From Exiguobacterium sp. AM39-5BH (GTDB taxonomy: Bacteria; Bacillota; Bacilli; Exiguobacteriales; Exiguobacteriaceae), in NCBI RefSeq assembly GCF_003467445.1, contig NZ_QSGS01000001.1, forward strand, positions 124,001 to 188,000: 64,000 nt of DNA. The letters run 5' to 3'. This document shows positions 54,218 through 63,104 of this stretch, piece after piece; position 1 is the first letter of the stretch, and each line of letters begins with the position of its first letter. Below the pieces are notes generated by a model. The model did not search any database. It saw nothing but the letters and a program-made list of their open reading frames with translations, and was not told the DNA's origin. The position numbers and the translations under genes were made by a program.

Positions 54218-55136
54218 GGGACATGGAACGTATCAATCAAACGCTCGCCCAAATGATGAACCGGAAAGAAGTGCGGGAAGCGTACGAATCGATTCGCCGG
54301 CGCACCCTCGAACATCCAGAAGTCGTCGCCTTTTTAAAGGCGCATCCGGAGTTAGACGAGACGGCGATCGAGGTCGGCTTCACGAAGCTCAGTGAATATG
54401 CAGAACAGATGGACGGCAAGAAGCTCATCGAGGAGCAAGCCGTCATCCCGGGCCATCAGCCGGTGCTCTATGTCGACCTCGGTCAAATCGCAATCCGATA
54501 TGAAGAAACGGTGAAGCATCGTCAGGCACGACGCCAAAAAGAGATGGACCGGAAGTTCAAGAGCCTGTTCTTACCGGAAGAGGTCCGAGAGGCGAGTTTT
54601 GAGTCGTTCGACTGGTCGGATGATGCCCGTAAGATTGCATTACGCGAAGCGATGCGATTCGTCTCAGGGATGAAGACCCGTCAAAAAGTGAACGGGTTGT
54701 ATTTATATGGAAGTTTTGGGGTGGGGAAGACGTATTTGCTCGCGCGATCGCCAATGAGTTGAAAGTGGCGGACATCGAGACGATTCTCGTCCACGCCCCG
54801 GGATTCGTCTCGGAAGCGAAACGGAAGATCCGGACCGACTCGTTCGATTCGTTTTTGACGTCGTTCCAACACGTGCCAGTGTTATTGATTGACGACATCG
54901 GGGCTGAAGCGATCAGTCCATGGGTACGCGACGAGCTGTTCGGTATTATTTTGCAGTATCGTATGATGCATCGCTTGCCGACGCTTTACAGCTCGAACTT
55001 TAGCGGAGAAGAGCTAGAGACCCACTTCTCGATCGACGGCTCGCCACAGAACAAAATGAAGGCGCAGCGCCTCATGCAGCGCATCTCGACGACGACGACG
55101 CAAATCGAGTTAAAAGGTGAGAATCGTCGACGGTAA
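54214..55136 (+). CDS. dnaI: Primosomal protein DnaI, helicase loader (frame broken near 54743)
   Basis: AAA+ ATPase that loads the replicative helicase. The first frame gives the helicase-binding N-domain and Walker A YGSFGVGKTYLL, then stops six residues later at 54762. The next frame continues AIANELKVADIETILVHAP, Walker B PVLLIDDIGAEAIS, sensor LYSSNFSGEELETHF and ends at 55136. Inserting one base in GCTCGCGCGATC (54739-54750) restores LLAAIANELK and a protein of about 307 residues, the normal size. DnaI is essential in Bacillus, so an error in the sequence is likely. Confidence 0.9.
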
Positions 55137-55141
55137 AGGGA

Positions 55142-55170
55142 TTGTATTTCTGGAACGAGTTGACTATACT
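55142..55170 (+). promoter_or_regulatory. Promoter for thrS
   Basis: TTGTAT (55142-55147), 17-base spacer, TATACT (55165-55170). Confidence 0.7.
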
Positions 55171-55179
55171 AATAAGCAT

Positions 55180-55413
55180 ATAACTGATGCATTGAAGAGG
55201 ACATGAGACGTCGTAACGGGTTTCAAAGCGAGGGAAGGCTGGTGAGAGCTTCCTAAACACGCCGATCGCCTTACTCCCTCCGAGCACCGTACGGGTCAAT
55301 CGTGCGGCGATTCACACTCGTTATCGTGTGTTCGAGCCAAGCGGATCGCTTGGGAACGAGGGTGGTACCACGAGAATCAAAGCTCGTCCCTTTCATAGGG
55401 ATGGGCTTTTTTT
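55180..55413 (+). promoter_or_regulatory. T-box riboswitch (tRNA-Thr) upstream of thrS
   Basis: T-box GAGGGTGGTACCACG at 55358-55372; terminator stem GCTCGTCCCT / AGGGATGGGC at 55382-55406 then seven T. The GGTGAGAG distal-loop sequence of stem I is at about 55241. The specifier is most likely ACC (55286-55288), but stem I was not folded rigorously. Fills the 311-base gap between dnaI and thrS. Confidence 0.88.
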
Positions 55414-55448
55414 ATTTATTTTCAGACGTAGAGAGGGGAAGTTGACAC

Positions 55449-57386
55449 ATGATTCAATTGACATTTCCAGATGGGGCCGTCAAAGAGTTTGAGGCCGGCA
55501 TCACAGCAGAAGAAGTAGCAGGTTCGATCAGTCCGGGACTTCGTAAAAAAGCGATTGCCGCGAAAATCGACGGTGAGATGATCGATTATCGTCGTCCGAT
55601 CGAGCACGACGGTAACATCGAGCTCGTCATGCCGGATTCGGAAGAGGGCATCGATTTGATGCGCCATTCGTCGGCCCACTTGATGGCCCAAGCCATCAAA
55701 CGGTTATACGGCGAAGAAGGTAGTATCTATCTCGGCATCGGGCCGACGATTGAGAACGGGTTCTATTACGACATCGAGATGGACCGCCGCATCAATGAGG
55801 AAGACCTTCCAGAAATCGAGAAGATGATGAAACGGATCGTCGACGAGAACTTGGATATCACACGCGAAGTCGTCTCGCGCGACGAAGCGCTCGAGCGTTA
55901 CAAACAGCTCGGGGACCCGCTCAAAATCGAATTGATTGAAGATATCCCGGCGAGCGAGACGCTCACGATTTACCATCAAGGTGAATTCTTTGACTTGTGC
56001 CGCGGGCCGCACGTCCCATCGACATCGAAATTGAAAGTGTTCAAGTTGATGAGCGTGGCCGGTGCATACTGGCGCGGTGACTCGGATAACAAGATGCTGC
56101 AACGCATTTACGGGACGGCGTTCGCGACGAAAGAACAACTCGCGGAACATTTGCGTCTGTTAGAAGAAGCGAAAGAGCGCGACCACCGCAAACTCGGGAA
56201 AGAGCTTGACCTCTTCTTCGTATCACAAGAAGTCGGTCAAGGCTTGCCGATGTGGCTCCCGAAAGGTGCCTCGATTCGTCGTACGGTCGAGCGTTATATC
56301 GTCGACAAAGAACTCGAGCTCGGGTATCAGCACGTCTACACGCCGGTCCTCGGTTCGGTTGACCTGTATAAGACATCGGGGCACTGGGATCACTACCAAG
56401 ACGATATGTTCCCGAAAATGGAGATGGACAACGAAGAACTCGTCCTTCGTCCGATGAACTGTCCGCATCACATGACGATCTATAAGCATGAGCCGCGCTC
56501 ATATCGCGAACTCCCGCTCCGCATCGCCGAGCTCGGTGGTATGCACCGTTACGAGATGTCAGGGGCGCTCACAGGCCTCCAACGTGTCCGTTACATGGTG
56601 TTGAACGACGGGCACACGTTCGTCACGCCAGAACAGATGAAGCAAGAGTTCAAAGATATCGTCCATTTGATTCAAGAAGTGTACGCCGACTTTGGCATCA
56701 AGGATTATCGCTTCCGTTTGTCGTACCGCGACCCGGCCGACAAAGAGAAGTACTTCGACAACGATGCGATTTGGGAAACAGCGCAACGTCAATTGAAAGA
56801 GACGATGGACGAGCTAGGCCTCCCTTATTTCGAAGCGGAAGGAGAAGCGGCGTTCTACGGACCGAAACTTGACGTCCAAGTCCGCACAGCGCTCGGGAAA
56901 GAAGAAACGCTCTCGACGGTCCAACTCGACTTCTTGCTCCCAGAGCGGTTCGACTTGACGTACACGGGGCCAGACGGAAAAGACCATCGCCCGATCGTCC
57001 TTCACCGCGGTGTCGTCTCGACGATGGAACGTTTCGTCGCCTACTTGATTGAAGAGTATAAAGGGGCGTTCCCGACATGGCTCGCACCTGTTCAAGTCAA
57101 GTTGATCCCTGTCTCACACGTCCACGATGAGTACGTTGCGGAAGTGAAGGCAGAGCTCGTCAAGCGTGGCGTCCGTGTCGAAACGGATCTCCGTGATGAA
57201 AAGCTCGGCTATAAGATTCGCGAAGCCCAAATGAAGAAAATCCCGATGACACTCGTCCTCGGTGATAAAGAGCGCGATGAGCGTGCGGTCAACATCCGTC
57301 GCTACGGACAGCAAGAACAAGTATCGGCCACGCTCGATGACTTCTTGTCATCGCTCACAGAAGAAATCGCGAACCGGTCACGTTAA
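55449..57386 (+). CDS. thrS: Threonyl-tRNA synthetase
   Basis: 645 residues. N-terminal TGS domain (1-62), editing domain with [16 protein letters not shown] and its distal [11 protein letters not shown], class II catalytic core with [16 protein letters not shown] (zinc cysteine), [19 protein letters not shown] and [13 protein letters not shown], and the anticodon-binding domain at the end. The leader T-box sets expression by tRNA-Thr charging. Closed by a terminator. Confidence 0.97.
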   Translation: MIQLTFPDGAVKEFEAGITAEEVAGSISPGLRKKAIAAKIDGEMIDYRRPIEHDGNIELVMPDSEEGIDLMRHSSAHLMAQAIKRLYGEEGSIYLGIGPTIENGFYYDIEMDRRINEEDLPEIEKMMKRIVDENLDITREVVSRDEALERYKQLGDPLKIELIEDIPASETLTIYHQGEFFDLCRGPHVPSTSKLKVFKLMSVAGAYWRGDSDNKMLQRIYGTAFATKEQLAEHLRLLEEAKERDHRKLGKELDLFFVSQEVGQGLPMWLPKGASIRRTVERYIVDKELELGYQHVYTPVLGSVDLYKTSGHWDHYQDDMFPKMEMDNEELVLRPMNCPHHMTIYKHEPRSYRELPLRIAELGGMHRYEMSGALTGLQRVRYMVLNDGHTFVTPEQMKQEFKDIVHLIQEVYADFGIKDYRFRLSYRDPADKEKYFDNDAIWETAQRQLKETMDELGLPYFEAEGEAAFYGPKLDVQVRTALGKEETLSTVQLDFLLPERFDLTYTGPDGKDHRPIVLHRGVVSTMERFVAYLIEEYKGAFPTWLAPVQVKLIPVSHVHDEYVAEVKAELVKRGVRVETDLRDEKLGYKIREAQMKKIPMTLVLGDKERDERAVNIRRYGQQEQVSATLDDFLSSLTEEIANRSR

Positions 57387-57392
57387 TCGGTC

Positions 57393-57426
57393 GACCATCC
57401 TTCACCGGAAGGGTGGTCGTTTTTTC
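57393..57426 (+). terminator. Terminator after thrS
   Basis: CGACCATCCTT / AAGGGTGGTCG stem followed by six T. Confidence 0.88.
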
Positions 57427-57489
57427 GGTCTCAAGACGGATGCGGAACAAGCAATGGAAACGTAAGGTAGAAGAAAGGAGTGATTCAGT

Positions 57490-58362
57490 TTGAATTATAT
57501 GAAACCACTAGTGGCGCTCACGATCGGTTCGGTCGTCGCGACAAGCATGATACCTAAAGTAAACGCAGAAGCCATCGTCGATGACACGATCGTCACGCTC
57601 GGCGAATCGTTATCGGCCAGCCAACGGGATTGGGTGCTCGAACGAGTCGAGGCACCGGCTGGAATCGAACCGATTATCACGACCGCGGCCGATGAAGAGA
57701 AATACTTAGGGGATTCCGTCCCACAGGCACAGCGCGGCGGGGGTATGTATTCATCAGCCCGCATCAAACTGACTGACGGGACCGGGCTCGATATCAAAAC
57801 AGAGAACGTGACGTGGGTCACCGAAGATATGTATGCGAACGCACTCGTGACTGCCGGGGTGACCGATGCCGATATTTATATCACATCTCCAATCCGTGTC
57901 ACGGGGACGTCGGCACTCACGGGCATCATGAAGGCGTACGATCAGACCGCGGCAGAGACGGGCATTCAACTGTCTGAGGAGCGGAAAGACTTGGCGCAGG
58001 AAGAACTGGCCGTCACGTCTGAAATCGGGAAGACGGTCGGTCAAGAGGACGTGGCCGGTCTCATGAACGAGATTAAAGCGGAAATTGCGAATAAGGCCCC
58101 GGAGACGAACATCGAGATTCGCGATATCGTCATCCAAGTGTTGAATCAAAACAACGTCCAATTGTCTGATACGCAGTTGACGCAATTGACGACGTTGTTT
58201 GAGAACATGCAGCAGGCAAACCTGGACTGGGATGCGATTAGCAACGGGTTACAAGGGGCCGGTCAAGACGTGCAGGCGTTCCTCGAGACCGAAGAAGTCC
58301 AAGGCTTCTTCGCCCGCTTGTTCGAAGCGCTCAGCAATTTCTTCAAGTCGTTGACGAATTGA
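57490..58362 (+). CDS. ypuA: DUF1002 secreted protein (YpuA)
   Basis: 290 residues, the same length as B. subtilis YpuA. Sec signal peptide at 1-27 (MNYMKPLVALTIGSVVATSM, cleavage after VNA). DUF1002 landmarks: VTLGESLSASQRDWVLERV, QRGGGMYSSARIKLTDGTG, NALVTAGVTDADIYITSP and GTSALTGIMKAYDQ; the C-terminal third is helical. Function unknown, probably envelope-related. The start is TTG 57490, eight bases behind AAAGGAGTG; ATG 57499 is too far. Here it sits behind thrS, not near the ribosomal/rib genes as in B. subtilis. Confidence 0.88.
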   Translation: MNYMKPLVALTIGSVVATSMIPKVNAEAIVDDTIVTLGESLSASQRDWVLERVEAPAGIEPIITTAADEEKYLGDSVPQAQRGGGMYSSARIKLTDGTGLDIKTENVTWVTEDMYANALVTAGVTDADIYITSPIRVTGTSALTGIMKAYDQTAAETGIQLSEERKDLAQEELAVTSEIGKTVGQEDVAGLMNEIKAEIANKAPETNIEIRDIVIQVLNQNNVQLSDTQLTQLTTLFENMQQANLDWDAISNGLQGAGQDVQAFLETEEVQGFFARLFEALSNFFKSLTN

Positions 58363-58389
58363 TTGACGTTGACGACATGACAAATGGTA

Positions 58390-58417
58390 TTAAAAAAGGG
58401 CGCTCCGCCCTTTTTTA
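58390..58417. terminator. Bidirectional terminator, ypuA and small gene
   Basis: TTAAAAAAGGGCG-CTC-CGCCCTTTTTTAA, T-rich on both strands. Confidence 0.9.
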
Positions 58418-58624
58418 ATACCATCGTTTATGGATATAATCGCGAGCGGACTCATGGTCGTCGACAATCTTCAATGTGATTCGGTTCATTTCTTCTAATA
58501 AGTCCGTCAAAATCGCTTCGAGCTTGGCATCACTCAACTCGTGGTGACGCATCGTCTCTTGGACGATATGTTTGATTTGGTCATGATAATCATGATCATC
58601 CTTCACTTGCTTTCTCCAAGACAT
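58415..58624 (-). CDS. Small hypothetical protein, 69 residues
   Basis: Soluble, charged and mostly helical: MSWRKQVKDDHDYHDQIKHI, then a Glu/Asp/Leu helix and ARDYIHKRWY at the end. No family recognised. A strong AAAGGAGGG eight bases before ATG 58624 and a terminator directly after its stop support expression. Confidence 0.75.
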   Translation of the reverse strand: MSWRKQVKDDHDYHDQIKHIVQETMRHHELSDAKLEAILTDLLEEMNRITLKIVDDHESARDYIHKRWY

Positions 58625-58734
58625 GGTCCATCCCTCCTTTTTTATTTTATTCCCTCGCAAAAGGTATTGCGAAACAGCGAAATGACTGTTATCATCATAA
58701 AAGTGTGAGCTACCAATTATTCATGCGCGAATTC

Positions 58735-58977
58735 TTGACATCTTAATTCTATTGGTGTTAAGATGACATAGTGATTAAATACAACAAAGCAGAAGCGCCC
58801 GCTTCTCACCTCGTCCGAACAGATTCGGTCAGGTCCATCATGTACGTGAAGCAGTCGAGCCTTGGTCTCTGCTGTCTCCTAAATGATGTGTGGGCGGGAA
58901 ACTGCCGACGCTTTTTTTATTGCCATGTTGTCTTATCAATCTAAAACTCGTGCAACCGCACGATGGAGGTGCTAACC
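58735..58977 (+). promoter_or_regulatory. infC operon leader (L20 leader type) with promoter and attenuator
   Basis: Promoter TTGACA (58735-58740), 18-base spacer, TAAGAT. The leader contains an AGAAGC-GCCC-GCTTCT hairpin (about 58787-58802) and, before the start, GGCGG-GAAA-CTGCC with a downstream CTTTTTTT tract, a terminator-like element. In low-GC Firmicutes L20 binds such a leader and causes early termination. Assigned by position and layout. It fills the 353-base gap before infC. Confidence 0.65.
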
Positions 58978-59493
58978 ATTAGCAAAGAGCTCTTTATCAA
59001 CGAAAACATTCGTGCCCGTGAAGTTCGCTTAATTGGAGCGGACGGTGCACAACTCGGTGTGCAATCGCGTAATGAAGCATTACGTTTAGCGGAAGAGGCT
59101 GAACTCGATCTCGTCTTGGTCGCCGACAAAGCTAACCCACCGGTCGCTAAAATCATGGACTATGGGAAATACCGTTTCGAACTTCAGAAGAAAGAAAAAG
59201 AAGCGCGTAAAAACCAAAAAGTCATCCAAATGAAAGAAGTGCGCCTCAGCCCGACAATCGAGGAAAACGATTTCCAAACGAAATTGCGTAACGCTCGCAA
59301 ATTCCTTGAAAATGGTAACAAAGTGAAAGCGTCGATCCGGTTCCGCGGACGCGCCATCACACACTCGGAAATCGGCCGACGCGTCATGGAAAAATTGGCG
59401 GCGGAATGTGCCGACTTGGCAACAGTTGAACAAAAGCCGAAGATGGAAGGACGCAGCATGTTCTTAGTGCTGGCTCCGAAGAAAGAAGATTAA
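58978..59493 (+). CDS. infC: Translation initiation factor IF-3
   Basis: 171 residues when started at ATT 58978 ([20 protein letters not shown]), seven bases after GGAGGT. ATT/AUU is the known rare start of infC that lets IF-3 repress its own translation, and no ATG/GTG/TTG fits the ribosome site. N-domain with [19 protein letters not shown] and [19 protein letters not shown]; linker; C-domain with [19 protein letters not shown] and [17 protein letters not shown]. First gene of infC-rpmI-rplT. Confidence 0.95.
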   Translation: MSKELFINENIRAREVRLIGADGAQLGVQSRNEALRLAEEAELDLVLVADKANPPVAKIMDYGKYRFELQKKEKEARKNQKVIQMKEVRLSPTIEENDFQTKLRNARKFLENGNKVKASIRFRGRAITHSEIGRRVMEKLAAECADLATVEQKPKMEGRSMFLVLAPKKED

Positions 59494-59523
59494 TCATCGA
59501 GTCATAGTGGGGAGGAAATACTC

Positions 59524-59718
59524 ATGCCGAAAATGAAATCGCACCGTGGTGCTTCTAAACGTTTCAAACGTACTGCATCAGGTAAACTCAAGCGTTCACA
59601 CGCTTACACAAGTCACTTGTTTGGTAACAAATCGACTAAAGCGAAACGTAAGCTCCGTAAAGGTGCTATCGTCTCAGCTGGAGACTTCAAACGCATTCGC
59701 AACATGATCGCGAAGTAA
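59524..59718 (+). CDS. rpmI: 50S ribosomal protein L35
   Basis: 64 residues, very basic, with the L35 signature [20 protein letters not shown] and the C-terminal [28 protein letters not shown] precedes the ATG. Second gene of the infC operon, 30 bases after infC. Confidence 0.98.
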   Translation: MPKMKSHRGASKRFKRTASGKLKRSHAYTSHLFGNKSTKAKRKLRKGAIVSAGDFKRIRNMIAK

Positions 59719-59746
59719 TACAGAAAGAATTTAGGAGGGAAACCAT

Positions 59747-60106
59747 ATGCCACGCGTAAAAGGCGGTTATACGACTCGTCAACGTCGTAAAAAGCAAATC
59801 AAGCTTGCCAAAGGTTATTTTGGCTCGAAACACATTCTATTTAAAGTAGCAAAACAACAAGTCATGAAGTCACTCATGTACGCTTACCGTGACCGTCGTC
59901 AAAAGAAACGTGATTTCCGTCGTCTTTGGATCACACGTATCAATGCGGCAGCACGCACAAACGGTCTATCATACAGCCGTATGATGCACGGCCTCAAGCT
60001 TGCAGGAATCGACATCAACCGTAAGATGCTTGCTGAGCTTGCTGTGACAGATGCACAGGCATTCGCGTCACTTGCTGATACAGCTAAATCAAAATTGAAC
60101 GCGTAA
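59747..60106 (+). CDS. rplT: 50S ribosomal protein L20
   Basis: 119 residues: [20 protein letters not shown] and [20 protein letters not shown] are L20 hallmarks. Early 23S rRNA assembly protein; in Bacillus it represses this operon by binding the infC leader. AGGAGGG precedes the ATG. Last gene before the terminator. Confidence 0.98.
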   Translation: MPRVKGGYTTRQRRKKQIKLAKGYFGSKHILFKVAKQQVMKSLMYAYRDRRQKKRDFRRLWITRINAAARTNGLSYSRMMHGLKLAGIDINRKMLAELAVTDAQAFASLADTAKSKLNA

Positions 60107-60119
60107 TCGTTCAATCGAC

Positions 60120-60153
60120 AGCGCCGAGACCTTATCTCGGCGCTTTCTTTTTC
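60120..60153 (+). terminator. Terminator after rplT
   Basis: AGCGCCGAGA / TCTCGGCGCT ten-base perfect stem followed by TTCTTTTTC. Confidence 0.9.
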
Positions 60154-60191
60154 TAAGGAATTCCTTAAACTTTAGATAAGGAGGGCGGACT

Positions 60192-60446
60192 ATGAATCCA
60201 TCTGTCTTGGCCATTGTCGCATTGGCACTCATCGTGTTGAACGTCTACACGTACGTGCAAGCGAAACGGTACACGCTCGGTGAAGGCGATTTCAACGTCT
60301 TATATGCTTATGCCGGTGGTGCGATCGGCGCTCTGTTCGGACTCCATTTGACGCGCAAAAAGGCGGTTCATGCCCCAAAAAGCGTTCAAATACAAGTATT
60401 GATTTTGGCAGTCGGCTGGTCTTTAATGATTTTAGTACTGCTTTGA
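60192..60446 (+). CDS. Small membrane protein, DUF1294-like (YsdA position)
   Basis: 84 residues with three hydrophobic segments (SVLAIVALALIVLNVYTYVQ; YAYAGGAIGALFGLHL; IQVLILAVGWSLMILVLL). The layout and place after rplT match Bacillus YsdA (DUF1294), but the usual DUF1294 HK/RK signature is weak, so the family is tentative. AAGGAGGG precedes the ATG. Confidence 0.75.
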   Translation: MNPSVLAIVALALIVLNVYTYVQAKRYTLGEGDFNVLYAYAGGAIGALFGLHLTRKKAVHAPKSVQIQVLILAVGWSLMILVLL

Positions 60447-60469
60447 AAGTAGAATAGGAGGAGCAACCG

Positions 60470-60952
60470 GTGAACTGGACAACATTATTTGATCGGCAAC
60501 GTGAATTAGACGAGCGGATCAAAGAAGAACATCAACTATCCGGGAACCAATTTGATGAGCGGTTACTTGCTTTGCTCGTCGAACTCGGTGAACTCGCCAA
60601 TGAGACCCGTAGCTTTAAATTTTGGTCAACGAAAGGCCCGTCGCCTCAAGACGTGATCTTAGAAGAGTATGTCGACGGCATTCATTTCTTATTGTCGCTC
60701 GGTCTTGCCCTCGGGTATGAACGCGATTCGTTCCCAGCAGGTAGCTCGTATCTTGATGCGACTGACGCTTTTTTAGACGTGTTCCGCAAAGTGACGAACT
60801 TTGGTTTGTCGAAGACGGAACCGATGTACGAGACGCTGATGGCGGCTTATCTCGAACTTGGCTATACGCTCGGCATCAACGAAGAGTTGATGGTGATGGC
60901 GTATATGGCGAAAAATGAAAAGAACCATGAGCGACAAAATCAAGGTTACTAA
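60470..60952 (+). CDS. Dimeric (all-alpha) dUTP diphosphatase family protein
   Basis: 160 residues of the dUTPase_2 / MazG-like NTP pyrophosphatase fold. Metal-binding acidic residues in LLALLVELGELANETRSFKFW (E-x-x-E) and ILEEYVDGIHFLLSLGLALG (E-x-x-x-D). It would remove dUTP to prevent uracil incorporation. The start is GTG 60470 behind GGAGGAG. Located between the YsdA-like gene and ysdC, all on one strand with short gaps. Confidence 0.85.
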   Translation: MNWTTLFDRQRELDERIKEEHQLSGNQFDERLLALLVELGELANETRSFKFWSTKGPSPQDVILEEYVDGIHFLLSLGLALGYERDSFPAGSSYLDATDAFLDVFRKVTNFGLSKTEPMYETLMAAYLELGYTLGINEELMVMAYMAKNEKNHERQNQGY

Positions 60953-60975
60953 TCGAAACGAAGGAGCGATGTCTC

Positions 60976-62055
60976 ATGAACGAATCATTACATATGCTGA
61001 AACGCTTGACGGATGCCACTGGTGTCCCGGGAAATGAAGGAGAAGTCCGCTCATTGATGCGTGAGTATCTAGAACCTCACGTCGAATCGTTCGAACAAGA
61101 CGGACTAGGCAGTCTGTTTGGACGGGTGACGGGCAACGCGGATGGTCCGCGTGTCATGATTGCCGGCCATATGGATGAAGTCGGCTTCATGGTGACACGA
61201 ATCGAAGAAGGCGGCTTCTTACGTTTCCAAGCGCTCGGTGGCTGGTGGAACCAAGTATTGCTCGCGCAACGCATGGACGTCGTCACACGCTCGGGCGAAA
61301 AGATTCCTGGGGTCATCGGTGCGAAACCGCCGCACGTGCTTCCGCTCGAGGCGCGCAAAAAACCTGTCGAGATTAAAGACATGTTCCTCGATATCGGTGC
61401 GACGTCGAAAGAACAAGTCGCGGAGTGGGGCATTCGTCCGGGCGATACGGTCGTCCCGCACTGTGAGTTCACGGTCATGAAAAATGAAGACTTTTTGATG
61501 GCGAAAGCATGGGATAATCGAATCGGTTGTGCCATCGCCATCGAGGCGGCGAAACGATTAAAGGACGATGAAGTTCCGGGTGTCGTCTTTACAGGCGCGA
61601 CGGTGCAAGAAGAAGTCGGGTTGCGCGGTGCCGTCACGGCCGCCAATTTGGTTAAACCAGACGTCGCCATCGCCGTCGATACGGGAATTCCAGGAGACAC
61701 ACCAGGGATGACACCGGCAGAAGGATTGTCGAAACTCGGAGAAGGCGTTCAAGTCATCTTCTTTGATGCGACGACTATCACGAACCCGCGTCTCATTGAT
61801 TTGATTGTCGAAGTGGCGAAAGAGAACGACATCAAGTACCAATTGGATTTGACGCCGGGCGGCGGAACGGACGCAGGTCGCTTCCATTTGGCAGGTGTCG
61901 GGATGCCGGCCGTCGCGCTCACGGTACCGGTCCGTTATTTGCATACGAATGTCTCGATCATTCACAAAGCAGATTATGAAGCAGCCGTCGATTTGGTCGT
62001 AGCGCTCACGAAACGACTCGACCACGAAACGGTTCAATGGTTGAAAGAGGGATAA
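60976..62055 (+). CDS. ysdC: M42 family metallopeptidase (YsdC)
   Basis: Cytosolic aminopeptidase with a di-metal site, tetrahedral assemblies in this family. 359 residues: ATGVPGNEGEVRSLM at the start, AGHMDEVGFMVT (first metal His/Asp), KAWDNRIGCA, ATVQEEVGLRGA (catalytic Glu), VDTGIPGDTPGM and TPGGGTDAGRFH. AAGGAG precedes the ATG. ysgA begins two bases after its stop, so the two are co-transcribed. Confidence 0.94.
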   Translation: MNESLHMLKRLTDATGVPGNEGEVRSLMREYLEPHVESFEQDGLGSLFGRVTGNADGPRVMIAGHMDEVGFMVTRIEEGGFLRFQALGGWWNQVLLAQRMDVVTRSGEKIPGVIGAKPPHVLPLEARKKPVEIKDMFLDIGATSKEQVAEWGIRPGDTVVPHCEFTVMKNEDFLMAKAWDNRIGCAIAIEAAKRLKDDEVPGVVFTGATVQEEVGLRGAVTAANLVKPDVAIAVDTGIPGDTPGMTPAEGLSKLGEGVQVIFFDATTITNPRLIDLIVEVAKENDIKYQLDLTPGGGTDAGRFHLAGVGMPAVALTVPVRYLHTNVSIIHKADYEAAVDLVVALTKRLDHETVQWLKEG

Positions 62056-62056
62056 T

Positions 62057-62803
62057 ATGACGAAAATCACGTCTACGAAAAGTGAGACGATCAAGCGTTT
62101 AAAGCGCTTGATGACGAAAAAAGGCAGACAAGAGTCCGGACAATTTTTGGTCGAAGGCGAGCATTTGGTCGACGAGGCCATCCGGGCCGGACGTCTCGTC
62201 CAGCTGATTATGGGGGAGTCGTATACCCCGAAAGGATCATGGCGCCTCGATGAGATGCCTGTCCTCGAACTATCCGACCACGTGGCCGACTTATTGTCAG
62301 AGACGGAGAAAACACAAGGGGTTTTCGCTGTCGTCAAGATGGCCCCGGTCGAACGGAAGATGAAGCATGTGCTCGTCCTCGATCGCATCCAAGACCCGGG
62401 TAACCTCGGGACGATGATTCGGACGGCCGACGCGGCCGGCTTTGACACGGTCCTGCTTGGAAAAGGGACGGTCGACCCGTTCAATGCCAAGGTCGTGCGC
62501 GCGACACAAGGCTCTTTGTTCCACGTCAACGTGAGCTCGGTCGATTTGCTCGAGACGTTGCCTGAGTTGAAGAGCGAAGGGTTCCATATTTATGGCACGG
62601 CGCTCGCGAAAGCGACATCGTACGAGCAAGTCGATTTCAGCGATAAAGTCGCGCTCGTCATCGGCAATGAGGCCCAAGGCGTGCATCACGACGTGCTCGA
62701 CCTTTGTGACACCCGTGTCCATATCCCGGTTCTCGGCGATGCCGAATCGTTGAATGCGGCCGTCGCAGCCGGTATTCTCATGTATCGGATTGCGCTACAA
62801 TAA
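62057..62803 (+). CDS. ysgA: TrmH/SpoU-family RNA 2'-O-methyltransferase (YsgA)
   Basis: 248 residues. N-terminal substrate-binding region (KRLMTKKGRQESGQFLVEGE), then the SPOUT knot: motif 1 LDRIQDPGNLGTMIRTADAA, motif 2 VALVIGNEAQGV, motif 3 HIPVLGDAESLNAAVAAGI. It methylates a ribose in rRNA or tRNA; the site is not known. GAGGG in the end of ysdC serves its ATG. Directly upstream of the pheS T-box, as in Bacillus, but sspI, the spore protein gene normally nearby, is absent. Confidence 0.94.
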   Translation: MTKITSTKSETIKRLKRLMTKKGRQESGQFLVEGEHLVDEAIRAGRLVQLIMGESYTPKGSWRLDEMPVLELSDHVADLLSETEKTQGVFAVVKMAPVERKMKHVLVLDRIQDPGNLGTMIRTADAAGFDTVLLGKGTVDPFNAKVVRATQGSLFHVNVSSVDLLETLPELKSEGFHIYGTALAKATSYEQVDFSDKVALVIGNEAQGVHHDVLDLCDTRVHIPVLGDAESLNAAVAAGILMYRIALQ

Positions 62804-62859
62804 CCTTGTCAGCATTGACGAATCGTGATAGGTTAATTACATCGAACAAAATAACGAAT

Positions 62860-63086
62860 AGACGTTGAAAGAGCATAGTACGCGAACTACCGAACGAGTA
62901 CAGGGAGCATGGGCCGAGACTGCGAGCCGATGCCTTGGTCGGCGCTGAATTCACTCTCGAGTCGTGTTGGAGACAACACCGGGGTAGCATCCCGATACCG
63001 ATGCTCTCAAGTGGGCCGATTTCGGCCAAGTAGGGTGGTACCGCGATCATTCGTCCCTTCAGTCATCGACTGAAGGGACTTTTTTT
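62860..63086 (+). promoter_or_regulatory. T-box riboswitch (tRNA-Phe) upstream of pheS
   Basis: T-box AGGGTGGTACCGCG at 63032-63045; terminator GTCCCTTCAGTC / GACTGAAGGGAC at 63053-63079 then seven T. Specifier codon TTC (Phe) at 62950-62952 in GAATTCACT. A TTGACG -35-like box at 62815-62820 suggests the promoter, but its -10 is poor. Fills the 301-base gap. Confidence 0.92.
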
Positions 63087-63104
63087 GTAGAGGAGGAAAC
63101 AAGT

